NCBI GenBank assembly: GCA_049840815.1
Contig: JASGJI010000009.1
Location: 101,985 to 165,984, forward strand
Reading direction: 5' to 3'
DNA length: 64,000 bases
Source of the DNA: JASGDN01 sp049840815
Lineage (GTDB): Bacteria; Chloroflexota; Chloroflexia; Thermomicrobiales; UBA6265
The notes beneath the pieces were generated by a model. The model was given only the letters and a program-made list of their open reading frames with translations, was not told the origin of the DNA and made no database searches. Shown in pieces: positions 43,671-52,643 of this stretch. The first letter of the stretch is position 1. Each line of letters opens with the position of its first letter. Made by a program: the position numbers and the translations under genes.

Positions 43671-46601
43671 TCAGCCCACCTCGGTGATCGAGATGGTCGC
43701 CTTCTGGTTCTCCGTGAAACGTGTTTCCACCTCGACCCCCTTCGGGACCGAGACGTGGAGGGTCATCGCCCCGTCTGCGTCGAGGTCCCAGCGCACGTCG
43801 ATGGACCCGGCGTCCGGATGGGGAGCGCTACCTTCCGCCCAGGTCAGCCCGCACGGCTCCGGCGCGATCAGCACCTTCGCCCACCCTGGCGCGAGCGGTC
43901 GGATGCCGAGCAGCCGCGCCGGGAAGAAGGCAGCGGGGGCGGCGGACCAGGCATGGCAGTGGCTGCGGCTCAGCAAGCCCTTCCCGGAGACGAAGTTGGA
44001 GCTGGGGAACATCTCCCAGCAGGTCGTCGCGCCGCGATCGAGCATGTAGCCGTAGTGCTGGCGGGCATCGGCCAACGCCGTCGCCGTGTGTCCCCGGTCG
44101 GCGAGCGCGTCGTAGAGGAAGATCGACATCCACGGGCTGCCGATCTGCACCCAGTCGGCGGGCGGATCGATCAGCACCGTGTCGATGCGTTCGCGACGAT
44201 CGCCCGCCGGCACGCTGGCGAGCAACGCGAACATCTGGGTTTGCACGCTGATCGTCGTCGAGCGCGTTCCGTCGGCGTGGATCGAATCGATATAGGCCTG
44301 TGCGTCGTCCGACCACAGGTGCGTGTCGACCGCGTGGCGGAGGCGGGCGGCGGTGTCGAGGAGCGGCGTCGCATCGGCGTCCGAATCGGCCACTTTCGCG
44401 ATGCGTCCGGCGGCCTCCAGCGCCATCACCATCAGGCAATTCTGGTGAGCCACGATGCCGGAATCCGGCTGGTCGATTGGCGCCCAGTCGAGCAGGTTCC
44501 AGGCAGTGATCTCCAGCAGGTCATCGGCGTTCAGGTGTGCGGAGAACGCTTCCAGCGCCGACTGCACCTTCGGCCACATCTCGGCGGCGAAGACGCGATC
44601 ACCGGTGCGGTGAATGTGCTCGTCCACCGCGAGCGTCCAGAAGAACGTGAAGTTCGGGATCACGTTGTTCCACGCAGACGGGATGTTCGAGCCATAGAGG
44701 GGCGATCGCGGGGCCGACTGCGGCACGAGGCGCAGGCAGCGGCGGGTGAGGGCTTCCGCGCCAAAGAGATAGGCGGCGAAGCGGGCGCTGCTGTAGGAGT
44801 CCCCCACCCAGAAGACCTGCTCGTAGCCGGGGCAGTCGACGTAGGTATCCTCCATGCAGGCGATGACGGTGCGGCGGCTGAGTTCCCAGATCTGGTCCAG
44901 CCGGGCATCGCTGCACCGGAAGCGCCCGACGCGGGAGACCGGGAAGTGGCTCTCCACGACGTGCAATTCGTGCAGGATCACCGGTGCGTCCGGATCGGCA
45001 TCGGCGGCGCGGCGGATCGTGACCTGGAGGTACCGCATGCCGCGCCGGCTCGGGGACTGGTAGGTCTGGCGGCCCGCTCGCGTGGTGTAGCGGAAGGCGT
45101 TCTCCATCCCGACTGAGTCCTCGCGGTGGCCGGTGATGGCGTCGAGGTACTCGAACCCGTAGATGTCCATGACGGTTCCCGCTGGCGCCTCGATATCGAA
45201 CCCGATGTAGCCGGAGAACTCGCGCCCGAGGTCGAGCACCAGTTCGGTGTCGTAGCCGGGACGCGCGGGAATCTCGGTGGCGTTCCCGGCCGCGATGGCG
45301 TGGAGGTGGGAGGGTACTGGCGCGAGCTTCCGCTCGCGGGGATGGACGCTGGTCGTGAAGAGGCTGGCCGGGCTGACAAGGGCAGCGGGCACCGGGCGCA
45401 CCATATCGCCGAAGGCACGGAGGTCGCTGGCCTCCGTCATCGTCTCGGCACGGCAGGCGATCTGGGCTGGGATCGGGTCTGGCTGCGGCCAGTTCTCCTG
45501 AATCGTGCCGATGGTGAGATCGGTGATCGGGCCGATGGTGATGAATGGCGTCTCCTGCGCATCGCCGAGGGGCGAGACGAGGGCGATAGCCTCGGGATCG
45601 ACGGCGTTCACGGCGAGATGGACCGTGTGGCCATGATCGACGAACGAAATGTCCGCGACGATCAGGTGGTCGCCCGCCGGGAGGTCGACCGTACGGGAGC
45701 GTGATCCCTGCGCGCCTTCGTCCAGATCATCCCACGCCGACCACTCGCCCGCGATCCCGAGTCCCGGCTTTCGCTGAGGCAGGATCACCGTGACGCTGGT
45801 TGGGCGCGCGACACGGATGGTGGTGACGAGGAAGCCGGTGTAGCCGACGTGATTGGCGTGATCTGGTGCCTCCGGGGACATCTGCGTGCGCATGTCGATG
45901 CCGGCGCTGATGACTGGCGGCTTCACGAATGCCAGCTGGGTGACATCCACCGGACGGACCGGCGCTTCCTCCAGCGGCGGGATGTCGCGCGGATAGAGCG
46001 GTCCCCACGGACCTTCGCCAGCGGCGGCGAAGGGGCCTGCATTCGGCCATGCCGAATCGTCGAAGTCGGGATCGGTCCACGGAGCGTCGGTATCGAGGGC
46101 GCGGGCGTCGATCTGCTCGGTGAACCCGAGCTGGCACGAGATGCGGCTGGCGCGGGGATCGTGGATGGGCGGCGTCAGGATCTTCCAGGCCGCGTCCGTG
46201 CCGATGGGGGTGCCGCCAAGGTCGATCTCGGCGAGCAGGCCGCCGCGCTGGCGGAAGGTGGTGAATGTCGCCACGCCGAAGTGGAGCACATGAACGGCGA
46301 CGACGTTCGGGCCGTCGGTGCGCAGGAGATGGCCGATCTCCCAGGTATCCACGAACCAGTGGGCGGTGAACCCGCGCACCGGGCCATGGCCGACTGGCGT
46401 CCCGTTCACCCAGAGCCGGTAGCGTGTGTCCGCCGTGATGCGGATCGTGGCGTCGGGGGCGGGCTGGGTGAGGTCGAACCTGCGGCGGAACCAGCGCCAG
46501 GCGTTACGCGGGCTGGGATCGCCACTGTCCCAGATCCACTGGGCGGCGGGCGAGAAGGCGACCGGGGTGGCGTACGTTTCGGGGGTGACGAGCGCGCTCA
46601 T
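43671..46601 (-). CDS. GH78 family alpha-L-rhamnosidase-like glycosidase
   Basis: The 976-residue protein has two N-terminal beta-sandwich regions (ADTRYRLWVNGTPVGHGPVR and FVDTWEIGHLLRTDGPNVVA, as in Bac_rhamnosid_N), a central jelly-roll, and a C-terminal six-hairpin barrel. The segment VDCPGYEQVFWVGDSYSSA resembles the GH78 active-site region DCP-x-R-E-x2-GW-x-GD, although the Arg is Tyr and the Glu neighbours differ. It likely removes rhamnose or a related sugar. No signal peptide is evident, so it is cytoplasmic or non-classically located. ATG 46601 has GGAG upstream. Confidence 0.85.
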   Translation of the reverse strand: MSALVTPETYATPVAFSPAAQWIWDSGDPSPRNAWRWFRRRFDLTQPAPDATIRITADTRYRLWVNGTPVGHGPVRGFTAHWFVDTWEIGHLLRTDGPNVVAVHVLHFGVATFTTFRQRGGLLAEIDLGGTPIGTDAAWKILTPPIHDPRASRISCQLGFTEQIDARALDTDAPWTDPDFDDSAWPNAGPFAAAGEGPWGPLYPRDIPPLEEAPVRPVDVTQLAFVKPPVISAGIDMRTQMSPEAPDHANHVGYTGFLVTTIRVARPTSVTVILPQRKPGLGIAGEWSAWDDLDEGAQGSRSRTVDLPAGDHLIVADISFVDHGHTVHLAVNAVDPEAIALVSPLGDAQETPFITIGPITDLTIGTIQENWPQPDPIPAQIACRAETMTEASDLRAFGDMVRPVPAALVSPASLFTTSVHPRERKLAPVPSHLHAIAAGNATEIPARPGYDTELVLDLGREFSGYIGFDIEAPAGTVMDIYGFEYLDAITGHREDSVGMENAFRYTTRAGRQTYQSPSRRGMRYLQVTIRRAADADPDAPVILHELHVVESHFPVSRVGRFRCSDARLDQIWELSRRTVIACMEDTYVDCPGYEQVFWVGDSYSSARFAAYLFGAEALTRRCLRLVPQSAPRSPLYGSNIPSAWNNVIPNFTFFWTLAVDEHIHRTGDRVFAAEMWPKVQSALEAFSAHLNADDLLEITAWNLLDWAPIDQPDSGIVAHQNCLMVMALEAAGRIAKVADSDADATPLLDTAARLRHAVDTHLWSDDAQAYIDSIHADGTRSTTISVQTQMFALLASVPAGDRRERIDTVLIDPPADWVQIGSPWMSIFLYDALADRGHTATALADARQHYGYMLDRGATTCWEMFPSSNFVSGKGLLSRSHCHAWSAAPAAFFPARLLGIRPLAPGWAKVLIAPEPCGLTWAEGSAPHPDAGSIDVRWDLDADGAMTLHVSVPKGVEVETRFTENQKATISITEVG

Positions 46602-46946
46602 GGGCGGGACTCCGGGCGGCAGGGGCCGGGGCGGAAGCGGATGGTCAGTGTTCGGGCATCGTCGCGAATCGGGTGCCGATGCGCAAGGGGGGAACCAGCC
46701 AAGGGTGCCATCCACTGGGGGCCTGCCGGCATGGTGAACACCCTCGGGAATGCGGCCGACGACTCGCGCAGGGCAGAGGGGAGGGATTGGTAGTGACGGG
46801 AGTGTGTGGGTAGGCACGATGACGCGATTTGCGTAGGAGTTGCTCATTGCGTCGTTCATCGGGCGGCGCATACTGCGTGGCCAGACGCACATCATCGGGC
46901 GAGGTGCCCTGGCGCCGTGGATGCGAAGGCTGCAAAGGAGACGGAG
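46602..46946. other. divergent control region, GH78-like and methyltransferase genes
   Basis: These 345 bases separate divergent genes. They hold the candidate promoter at 46847-46874 and no supported gene. The last 30 bases include AAGGAGACGGAG, the ribosome site of the methyltransferase gene. Confidence 0.5.
46847..46874 (+). promoter_or_regulatory. candidate promoter for the methyltransferase gene
   Basis: TTGCGT (46847-46852) and CATACT (46869-46874) are separated by 16 bases, about 73 bases ahead of the ATG. Weak match. Confidence 0.35.
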
Positions 46947-47777
46947 ATGGACCCCATTCGTGTCGATGCCGCTGCCGTTCCGGCGTTCGCTGGCTCGGTT
47001 CCTGAATGCTATCAGCGGTATTTCGTGCCACTCATCTTCGAGCCGTACGCGGTCGACCTTGCCCGTCGTGCCGCTCGGCGCCAGCCTTCGCGCGTGCTCG
47101 AACTCGCCGCCGGGACGGGCGTGGTGACGCGCCATCTCGCGGAGATGCTGCCATCGGCGGTCCCCATCGTCGCGACCGACCTGAGTCAGGCGATGCTCGA
47201 CCAGGCTGCCGCAGAAGGCATCGCGCGGCCTGTGGAATGGCAGCAGGCGGACGCGATGAACCTGCCGTTTCCGGATGCGTCCTTCGATCTCGTTCTCTGT
47301 CAGTTCGGGGTCATGTTCTTTCCGGACAAGGCGCATGCATACGCCGAAGCGAGGCGGGTCCTGCAACCGGGTGGCCAGTTCATCTTCAGTGTCTGGGACC
47401 GGATCGAGGAGAACGACTTCGCGAATGCCGTGACCGGGACGCTCGCATCGGTGTTCCCGGACGATCCTCCCGACTTCATGGCCCGCATACCGCATGGCTA
47501 TCATGATCTCGATGCGATCGCGGATGACTTGCGGCGTGGCGGGTTTGCGCGGGAGGCGGAAATGGCAACGCTCGCCTCGCGGAGCCGGGCCGCATCGGCG
47601 CGGATGGCTGCCTTGGCCTACTGCCAGGGATCGCCAGTCCGGGGCGAGATCGAATCACGCGGACCGTCGCGGATCGCGGAGGTGACGGATACCGTGACGG
47701 CCGCGCTCGCGGATCGGTTCGGGGATGGGGCCGTGGACGGGAAGATCCAGGCGCACGTCATCGCGGTCGAGGCGTAG
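46947..47777 (+). CDS. class I SAM-dependent methyltransferase
   Basis: The 276-residue protein has methyltransferase motif I (VLELAAGTGVVTRHLA), the acidic ATDLSQAMLDQA loop that contacts SAM, and motif-like LPFPDASFDLVLCQFGVMFF. It belongs to the UbiE/Methyltransf_11 group acting on small molecules. The substrate is unknown. The start is set by GGAGACGGAG right before ATG 46947. It is followed by a strong terminator. Confidence 0.9.
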   Translation: MDPIRVDAAAVPAFAGSVPECYQRYFVPLIFEPYAVDLARRAARRQPSRVLELAAGTGVVTRHLAEMLPSAVPIVATDLSQAMLDQAAAEGIARPVEWQQADAMNLPFPDASFDLVLCQFGVMFFPDKAHAYAEARRVLQPGGQFIFSVWDRIEENDFANAVTGTLASVFPDDPPDFMARIPHGYHDLDAIADDLRRGGFAREAEMATLASRSRAASARMAALAYCQGSPVRGEIESRGPSRIAEVTDTVTAALADRFGDGAVDGKIQAHVIAVEA

Positions 47778-47794
47778 CGTTCGCTGTGGGGATG

Positions 47795-47831
47795 ACGAAG
47801 CCGGACGATCCTTGCGATCGTCCGGCTTCGT
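47795..47831. terminator. bidirectional hairpin terminator
   Basis: A perfect 16-bp stem (ACGAAGCCGGACGATC and complement) with loop CTTGC lies between the convergent methyltransferase and surface protein genes. Confidence 0.88.
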
Positions 47832-47862
47832 TGTGCTGACTGATTCGAGGCCACGGTGGGCG

Positions 47863-49980
47863 TCATGAGTGATGCCGGCGTCGCCTCGTATGCGAGCCAA
47901 TGAGCAGACTCGCGAGGGATGCAGCCAGGACAACGGGAATGATTGAGGGAAGCCCGGACAATTCTGGGGTTCCCGTGCCAGTGCTGGGAAGGCTGGTCAC
48001 GGGAACCTGCGTCGTGGGGAATGCGGTTGGCGGGTCCGGGGGGACGGACGTTTGTGTCGGTGGCAAGCTGGTCGGCGTGGTGGAGGAGCTTGGGGACGCT
48101 GTTGCCGTTGCGGTGGAGGTTGGCGCGGATGTCACGGTCGCGGTGGCCGTGGCCGTCGAGACTGCGGTGTTTGCTGGTGTTTCTGTCGGTGTATTGGTCG
48201 GGACGGTAGTGCTGGTAACGGTCGTCGTCGCGGTGGTCGCTTCTGTGGCGGGGATGGTCGGGGATGGCGTGACGCAGGGTGAGGGCTCGTCGGAGGCGGG
48301 CATGATCTCAGGCGTCGGCGCGCACAGATCGACTGTCGGGGTCCGTGTGGGTGACACCGTTGGTGTGTAGGTGGCTGTTGGGGTCTCCGTTGGCGTGGCT
48401 GTGCTCGTTGCTGTCTCCGTTGGCGTCGCGGTCGCCGGGGTCTCCGTTGGCGTGGCTGTGCTCGTTGGGGGCTCTGTGGCTGTGGCTGTGGCCGCGCTCG
48501 TTGGTGTGTTCGTGGGCGCTTGAGTCGGGGTGCTGGTCGGGATCGCTGTCTCGGCGGAGGTCGACGTGACAGTGGGTGCCGGAGGATTCGTCGGTGTGCT
48601 GGTGGGGGTGCTGCTCACCGTAGCAGTCGCTGTGGTTGTGGCTGTTGGTGGAATGGTGGCCGTTGCCGTTGATGTTTCCGTCGGCACGGCGGTGTGCGTG
48701 GGGGTGGATGGAACCCCATTGGCGACGACCATTGCCGCCTCGGCTGTGGCGCCCTGCGACTGGGTGGCCTCATCGAAGAAGTAGGCCGTGACCGGGTAGG
48801 TCGTGCCGAGTGCGGCGTTGTCGGGGATCGTGTACGTGACGGTTATCGACGCGGAAAACGCCTGGCCCGGGGTGGTGTCCAGCACAACGTCGACGAACGT
48901 CGCGCTGGTTGTTCCCCACGCCTGGGCGGAGCACGTCGCACCGGTGGCCGAGCAGCTTGCGCTGGCGCCAGAAGCATCGTAGGGCAGGGTTGTGTCGATG
49001 TAGACCAGGGTCGTCGACTGGCCGGCGATGCCCGACGCGGTCACCGTGAACGTCGCGCTGTCGCCGGGGAGCGCCGATACCGATCCCGGGCTGAGGGTGA
49101 TCGCCTGGTCGCCTGGTCTGGGGGGCGTGTTTGTCGGGGTGACCACGACGCTCGCACTCCATTGCGCGACGAGACAGGCACTGATGCGGGCCGGGTCGGC
49201 GGTGTCACGCGCCCTGAAGGCATACGTCGCCTCGGTGTTGGAGCCCCAGAACACGCCGTCTCCGGGATAGGTCGAGAGGGGCGACCCCTGGCAGCCACCG
49301 CCACCCCACCGGTCGAGGACGACGGTGCTCGTGTTTCCGCCGGTTGCCTGGACGAGGACGCTCGCTCCGACAGGGACCGTCACGTTGCCCTGGGTGAAGT
49401 TGAGCGAGAGGACGAGGGGGATTGGGGTCGGCGTGGGCGAAGGGGTCCAGTTCTCTGGAGTGGGTGTCGGGGTGACGAATGTGGCTGATTGGCAATCGGA
49501 GATGGGCTGCCCGGCCTTATACCCACGGAACCAGAGGGTGGCGGGATCGGTGGCCCCGATCTGATGGGTCGTGGGGCCGAGATAGAAATCCAGGTGGGCC
49601 AATCCAACCGCGCAAGCAGCCGGGTTGTCATAGACATACACGGTCACGCCTGGATCGATCGCGAGGTTGACGGGATCGGGCAGCGAGACGGTCACATTGC
49701 CGGTCTCGCCATTGAGGGTGAATCCCTGATCTGCGGCGGCGTCGAATGAATCGCCGGATGTCGAATCGACTGTCGAGGAGGCCGCGGGTGTCTCGGTGGC
49801 TACGACAGGTTCGGCCGTTTCCGGGTCGCCGGCTGGAGGGTCGGTGACGACCGGTTCGTCCGTGGTGACGGGACTCGCGTCCTGCGCGAATGCCGGTTGG
49901 AGGGCGGGCACAACGAGCGCGGTGAGCACGAGCAAGGCGGCGATCAGCGACAGAATTGGGCCGGACCAGCGGATTCGCAT
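47863..49980 (-). CDS. LPxTG-anchored secreted protein with Thr/Pro-rich stalk
   Basis: From ATG 49980 the protein has 705 residues. The N-terminus is a signal peptide (RIRWSGPILSLIAALLVLTA, cleavage near AFAQDA). Beta-sandwich-like regions follow with paired cysteines (PAACAVG, GGGCQGS, ARISACL), then a domain-like region with SCSATGATCSA. Residues about 420-660 are a long low-complexity stalk of Thr, Pro, Ser and Ala. The C-terminus has LPSTG (coded at 47977-47991), a hydrophobic segment (IPVVLAASLASLLIG) and RRRRHHS: a complete sortase sorting signal. The protein is thus probably covalently linked to the cell wall. No sortase gene is in this window. Ligand unknown. Confidence 0.83.
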   Translation of the reverse strand: MRIRWSGPILSLIAALLVLTALVVPALQPAFAQDASPVTTDEPVVTDPPAGDPETAEPVVATETPAASSTVDSTSGDSFDAAADQGFTLNGETGNVTVSLPDPVNLAIDPGVTVYVYDNPAACAVGLAHLDFYLGPTTHQIGATDPATLWFRGYKAGQPISDCQSATFVTPTPTPENWTPSPTPTPIPLVLSLNFTQGNVTVPVGASVLVQATGGNTSTVVLDRWGGGGCQGSPLSTYPGDGVFWGSNTEATYAFRARDTADPARISACLVAQWSASVVVTPTNTPPRPGDQAITLSPGSVSALPGDSATFTVTASGIAGQSTTLVYIDTTLPYDASGASASCSATGATCSAQAWGTTSATFVDVVLDTTPGQAFSASITVTYTIPDNAALGTTYPVTAYFFDEATQSQGATAEAAMVVANGVPSTPTHTAVPTETSTATATIPPTATTTATATVSSTPTSTPTNPPAPTVTSTSAETAIPTSTPTQAPTNTPTSAATATATEPPTSTATPTETPATATPTETATSTATPTETPTATYTPTVSPTRTPTVDLCAPTPEIMPASDEPSPCVTPSPTIPATEATTATTTVTSTTVPTNTPTETPANTAVSTATATATVTSAPTSTATATASPSSSTTPTSLPPTQTSVPPDPPTAFPTTQVPVTSLPSTGTGTPELSGLPSIIPVVLAASLASLLIGSHTRRRRHHS

Positions 49981-50153
49981 CGAAGGGCTCCCTCGGAGGC
50001 CCGGCATTCAGCGGGAGTGCCGGACTGGTGAACGGCATGGGCAATCCACCGTCATCCTAGGAGTGGGGAGGCATGCGCACCACCACTGGGCGTCCCAGAT
50101 CCCTGGGATGCTCGGCGGTACCTTGGGATTTCCTGCCGGGAAGCTGCTGGGGG

Positions 50154-51167
50154 TTAGCCGCGAACAACCTCATGGATCGCCGGAACGGCAGATTGTGGGA
50201 TGTGGTCCGCAGCCGTGTGCTCCGGTTTCACCGCGCGGAGCGAACTCGGCAAGTAGCCAAATGTCTCGCGGAACGATCGAGCGAGCGCCCATCCCGATCC
50301 GAACCCGAACGCAAGGGCGATCTCCTCAAGCGGGCGCTGCTCGGTTCCCGAATGGAGAAGTATGCGGATGGCACGGAGGCGCTCCTGCCGGATGAATCGC
50401 TCGACCCCGCCATCGTCCTCGAAGAGCCGGAAGAGCGACGATCGGGAGAGGGGGAATGCCAGGAGGAGTGATGCGACGGACAGGGACGGGTCGGTGAGCT
50501 GGTCGCGGATATGTGCGACAACCTCGGCACGCTGGATCGCGGGATCATGGACGGGGCGGGATGACAGCGGGAGCACCTCGTGCAGGAGGTCGATGGCTAC
50601 GGACATGGTGAAGTCGACGAGCACGCTGACTGCTGGCTCGTCGAGATTGCCAAGATAGCCATGCATGGACTGGAGGTGTTGGGCGAGAAGGCGCGAACGA
50701 GGATCGCGCAGAACGGTGCCGTGGAACCGGCTGAAGCCGGGAAAGAGTCCGTCAATCAGGTCGCGGGGGAGGTACAGGGTTGTCGTGCGTCCGCCCAGTG
50801 AGACGGAGGTTTCCGGCTGGGAGAAGTCGAAAACCTGGAGATCTCCCCGGCGGATAACCGACTCGCCATCATTGATGGTGGCAACGCGCGCGCCATCGCC
50901 CACCGTGAAAAGTCCATAGTGATCGATCTGGTCGCGACGTATTTCCCTGGAGGTGCGGATGAGCGTCTGCGGGGTCATTTCGCCGCCAGTGAGGACGAAC
51001 TCGTCGTGTCTCCAGATGCGTCCTGTGGCGTGAAACACGACGTTGTCATCCAGCAGGACCTGATGCGTGCTGAGCAAGCCTTCGCGCCAGACATCCAGAC
51101 GCTCATCCTGAGGCAGCGCGTTGGAGTCGAATACGTGGGAGATGAGCGTCCGTGAAGGGTCTCTCAT
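50154..51167 (-). CDS. AraC family transcriptional regulator
   Basis: The 337-residue protein has an AraC-binding-like N-terminal domain (residues about 20-200, with GDLQVFDFSQPETSVS) and a C-terminal pair of helix-turn-helices (SVASLLLAFPLSRSSLFRLF and LEEIALAFGFGSGWALARSF, then RETFGYLPSSLR), the AraC/XylS signature. It binds DNA as an activator, usually in response to a sugar or small effector. It is 380 bases downstream of the ABC permease genes on the same strand but is separated from them by a strong terminator, so it has its own promoter. ATG 51167 is chosen because the upstream extension has no family similarity. Confidence 0.87.
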   Translation of the reverse strand: MRDPSRTLISHVFDSNALPQDERLDVWREGLLSTHQVLLDDNVVFHATGRIWRHDEFVLTGGEMTPQTLIRTSREIRRDQIDHYGLFTVGDGARVATINDGESVIRRGDLQVFDFSQPETSVSLGGRTTTLYLPRDLIDGLFPGFSRFHGTVLRDPRSRLLAQHLQSMHGYLGNLDEPAVSVLVDFTMSVAIDLLHEVLPLSSRPVHDPAIQRAEVVAHIRDQLTDPSLSVASLLLAFPLSRSSLFRLFEDDGGVERFIRQERLRAIRILLHSGTEQRPLEEIALAFGFGSGWALARSFRETFGYLPSSLRAVKPEHTAADHIPQSAVPAIHEVVRG

Positions 51168-51549
51168 GCGAGGCCATCCTGCGTGGTCGGGCGTCGCGCG
51201 AAGCGAAACCGATGCATGACCGCCGTGGGGACAGATGCGAACCGTTTCATCATAGCGGTCCATGAATGGCAATGGAATGATGCACGATCTGGCCAGAGGG
51301 TAATCGCAGGCTCCGTGTTCGCGCTGCGCCCAAGCCACCACGACGTCAGATCGGCGCACCCCCGTGAATGTGCTATGCGAGCGACCGTCCAGCATTGCGC
51401 GATTCGTTCCGTGGCTCGGTAGCGTTCGTGGGCGCCCCCTCGGCACGGGTGGCATGCGAAGCGTCCGAGCATCAACCGGGCAACGACGCACGATGTGACC
51501 ACATCGTGCGTCGTTGCCCGGTTGATGGCGAAATGCTGGGCCTAGGCAG
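51168..51549. other. gap upstream of the AraC gene
   Basis: Of these 382 bases, 51470-51527 is a very long hairpin terminator; the remainder must contain the AraC promoter on the minus strand. I see no gene. Confidence 0.5.
51470..51527 (-). terminator. very long perfect hairpin terminator (28-bp stem)
   Basis: The 28 bases at 51470-51497 are exactly complementary to 51500-51527, around a two-base loop (AC). It starts 23 bases past the stop of the ABC permease operon. It is the longest perfect stem in this window. Confidence 0.88.
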
Positions 51550-52590
51550 CTAGAAGAGGCTGGCGGCGCGGAAGCGGCGGGCGACCCAGTTGACGGAAAG
51601 CAGCAGGATCAGGCCGATCACCGACTTGAACAGGCCGATGGCGGTGGCGTAGGAGAACTGCGGGACCTGCGAGGCGAGCCCCACGTTGTAGACGTACGTG
51701 TCGATCACCTCGGAGACGGACATGTTCAGCGGGTTCTGCATGAGGATGATCTTCTCGAACCCGGAGCTGAGCAGCGTGCCCATGTTCAGGATCAGCAGGA
51801 TCGCCGCCACTGGCAGAATGCCAGGCAGGTCGATGTCCCGCATGCGCTGGATCTTGTTTGCGCCATCGAGGATGGCGGCCTCATGCAAGGATGGGTCGAT
51901 ACCCGCCAGCGCCGCGAGGTAGATGATGCAGTTGAAGCCCACGCTTTGCCACACGCCGGACCAGACGTAGATCGACTTGAAGTAGTCGGGTTTTGACATG
52001 AAGGCGATCGGGTCGATGCCAAAGAGGCCGAGGAACTGGTTGAAGATGCCATTCAGGGAGAGCAATTGCAGGATCATGCCGACGATGACCACCGTCGAGA
52101 TGAAGTGTGGGGCGTAGCTGACCATCTGCACGGTCTTCTTGAACCAGGTTCGGGTGACATAGTTCAGGGCCAACGCGAGGATGATCGGCAGCGGGAATCC
52201 TGCCACCAGCGAGTAGACATTCAGGACGAGGGTGTTCTGGAGGATCGGCCAGAAGTTGTAGGAATTGAAGAAGCGTTCGAAGTTGGCCAGCCCGACCCAC
52301 TCCGCAGTCCAGAGTCCCGCGAAACCACCGCGCGCCTTGTAGTCGCGGAAGGCGATCTGCACGCCCCACATGGGGATGTACTGGAAGATGAGGAGCCAGA
52401 GCATCGGCAGCGCAAGCATCACCCAGAGTTGCCAGGTGCGGCGGAAGCTGGCGAAGCGTGGGCTGCGCTTCACATACGTGGTGTCCGGGATCGCCCGGGT
52501 CGGCGCGCCGGCTCCCCCCGAGGCGGTGGTCGTGGCCTGGTGGATCGTGGGGGCGGCATTTGCAGAAGCATTGGTCGAGGAAATCTGCAT
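51550..52590 (-). CDS. sugar ABC transporter permease (LplB/YtcP-type)
   Basis: The 346-residue protein has a Ser/Thr/Ala-rich N-terminus and six hydrophobic segments starting LWVMLALPMLWLLIFQYIPM. The cytoplasmic EAA loop reads EAAILDGANKIQRMRDIDLP, as in binding-protein-dependent permeases. The family (LplB-like) works with LplC-like permeases and lipoproteins that bind oligosaccharides such as rhamnogalacturonan fragments. It lies 53 bases after the second permease on the minus strand. No solute-binding protein or ATPase is encoded here. Confidence 0.9.
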   Translation of the reverse strand: MQISSTNASANAAPTIHQATTTASGGAGAPTRAIPDTTYVKRSPRFASFRRTWQLWVMLALPMLWLLIFQYIPMWGVQIAFRDYKARGGFAGLWTAEWVGLANFERFFNSYNFWPILQNTLVLNVYSLVAGFPLPIILALALNYVTRTWFKKTVQMVSYAPHFISTVVIVGMILQLLSLNGIFNQFLGLFGIDPIAFMSKPDYFKSIYVWSGVWQSVGFNCIIYLAALAGIDPSLHEAAILDGANKIQRMRDIDLPGILPVAAILLILNMGTLLSSGFEKIILMQNPLNMSVSEVIDTYVYNVGLASQVPQFSYATAIGLFKSVIGLILLLSVNWVARRFRAASLF

Positions 52591-52643
52591 CGGGAACTCT
52601 CCGAACTCGATGAACAGTCACGGCAAGGGCAGGGTGAGCGGGA

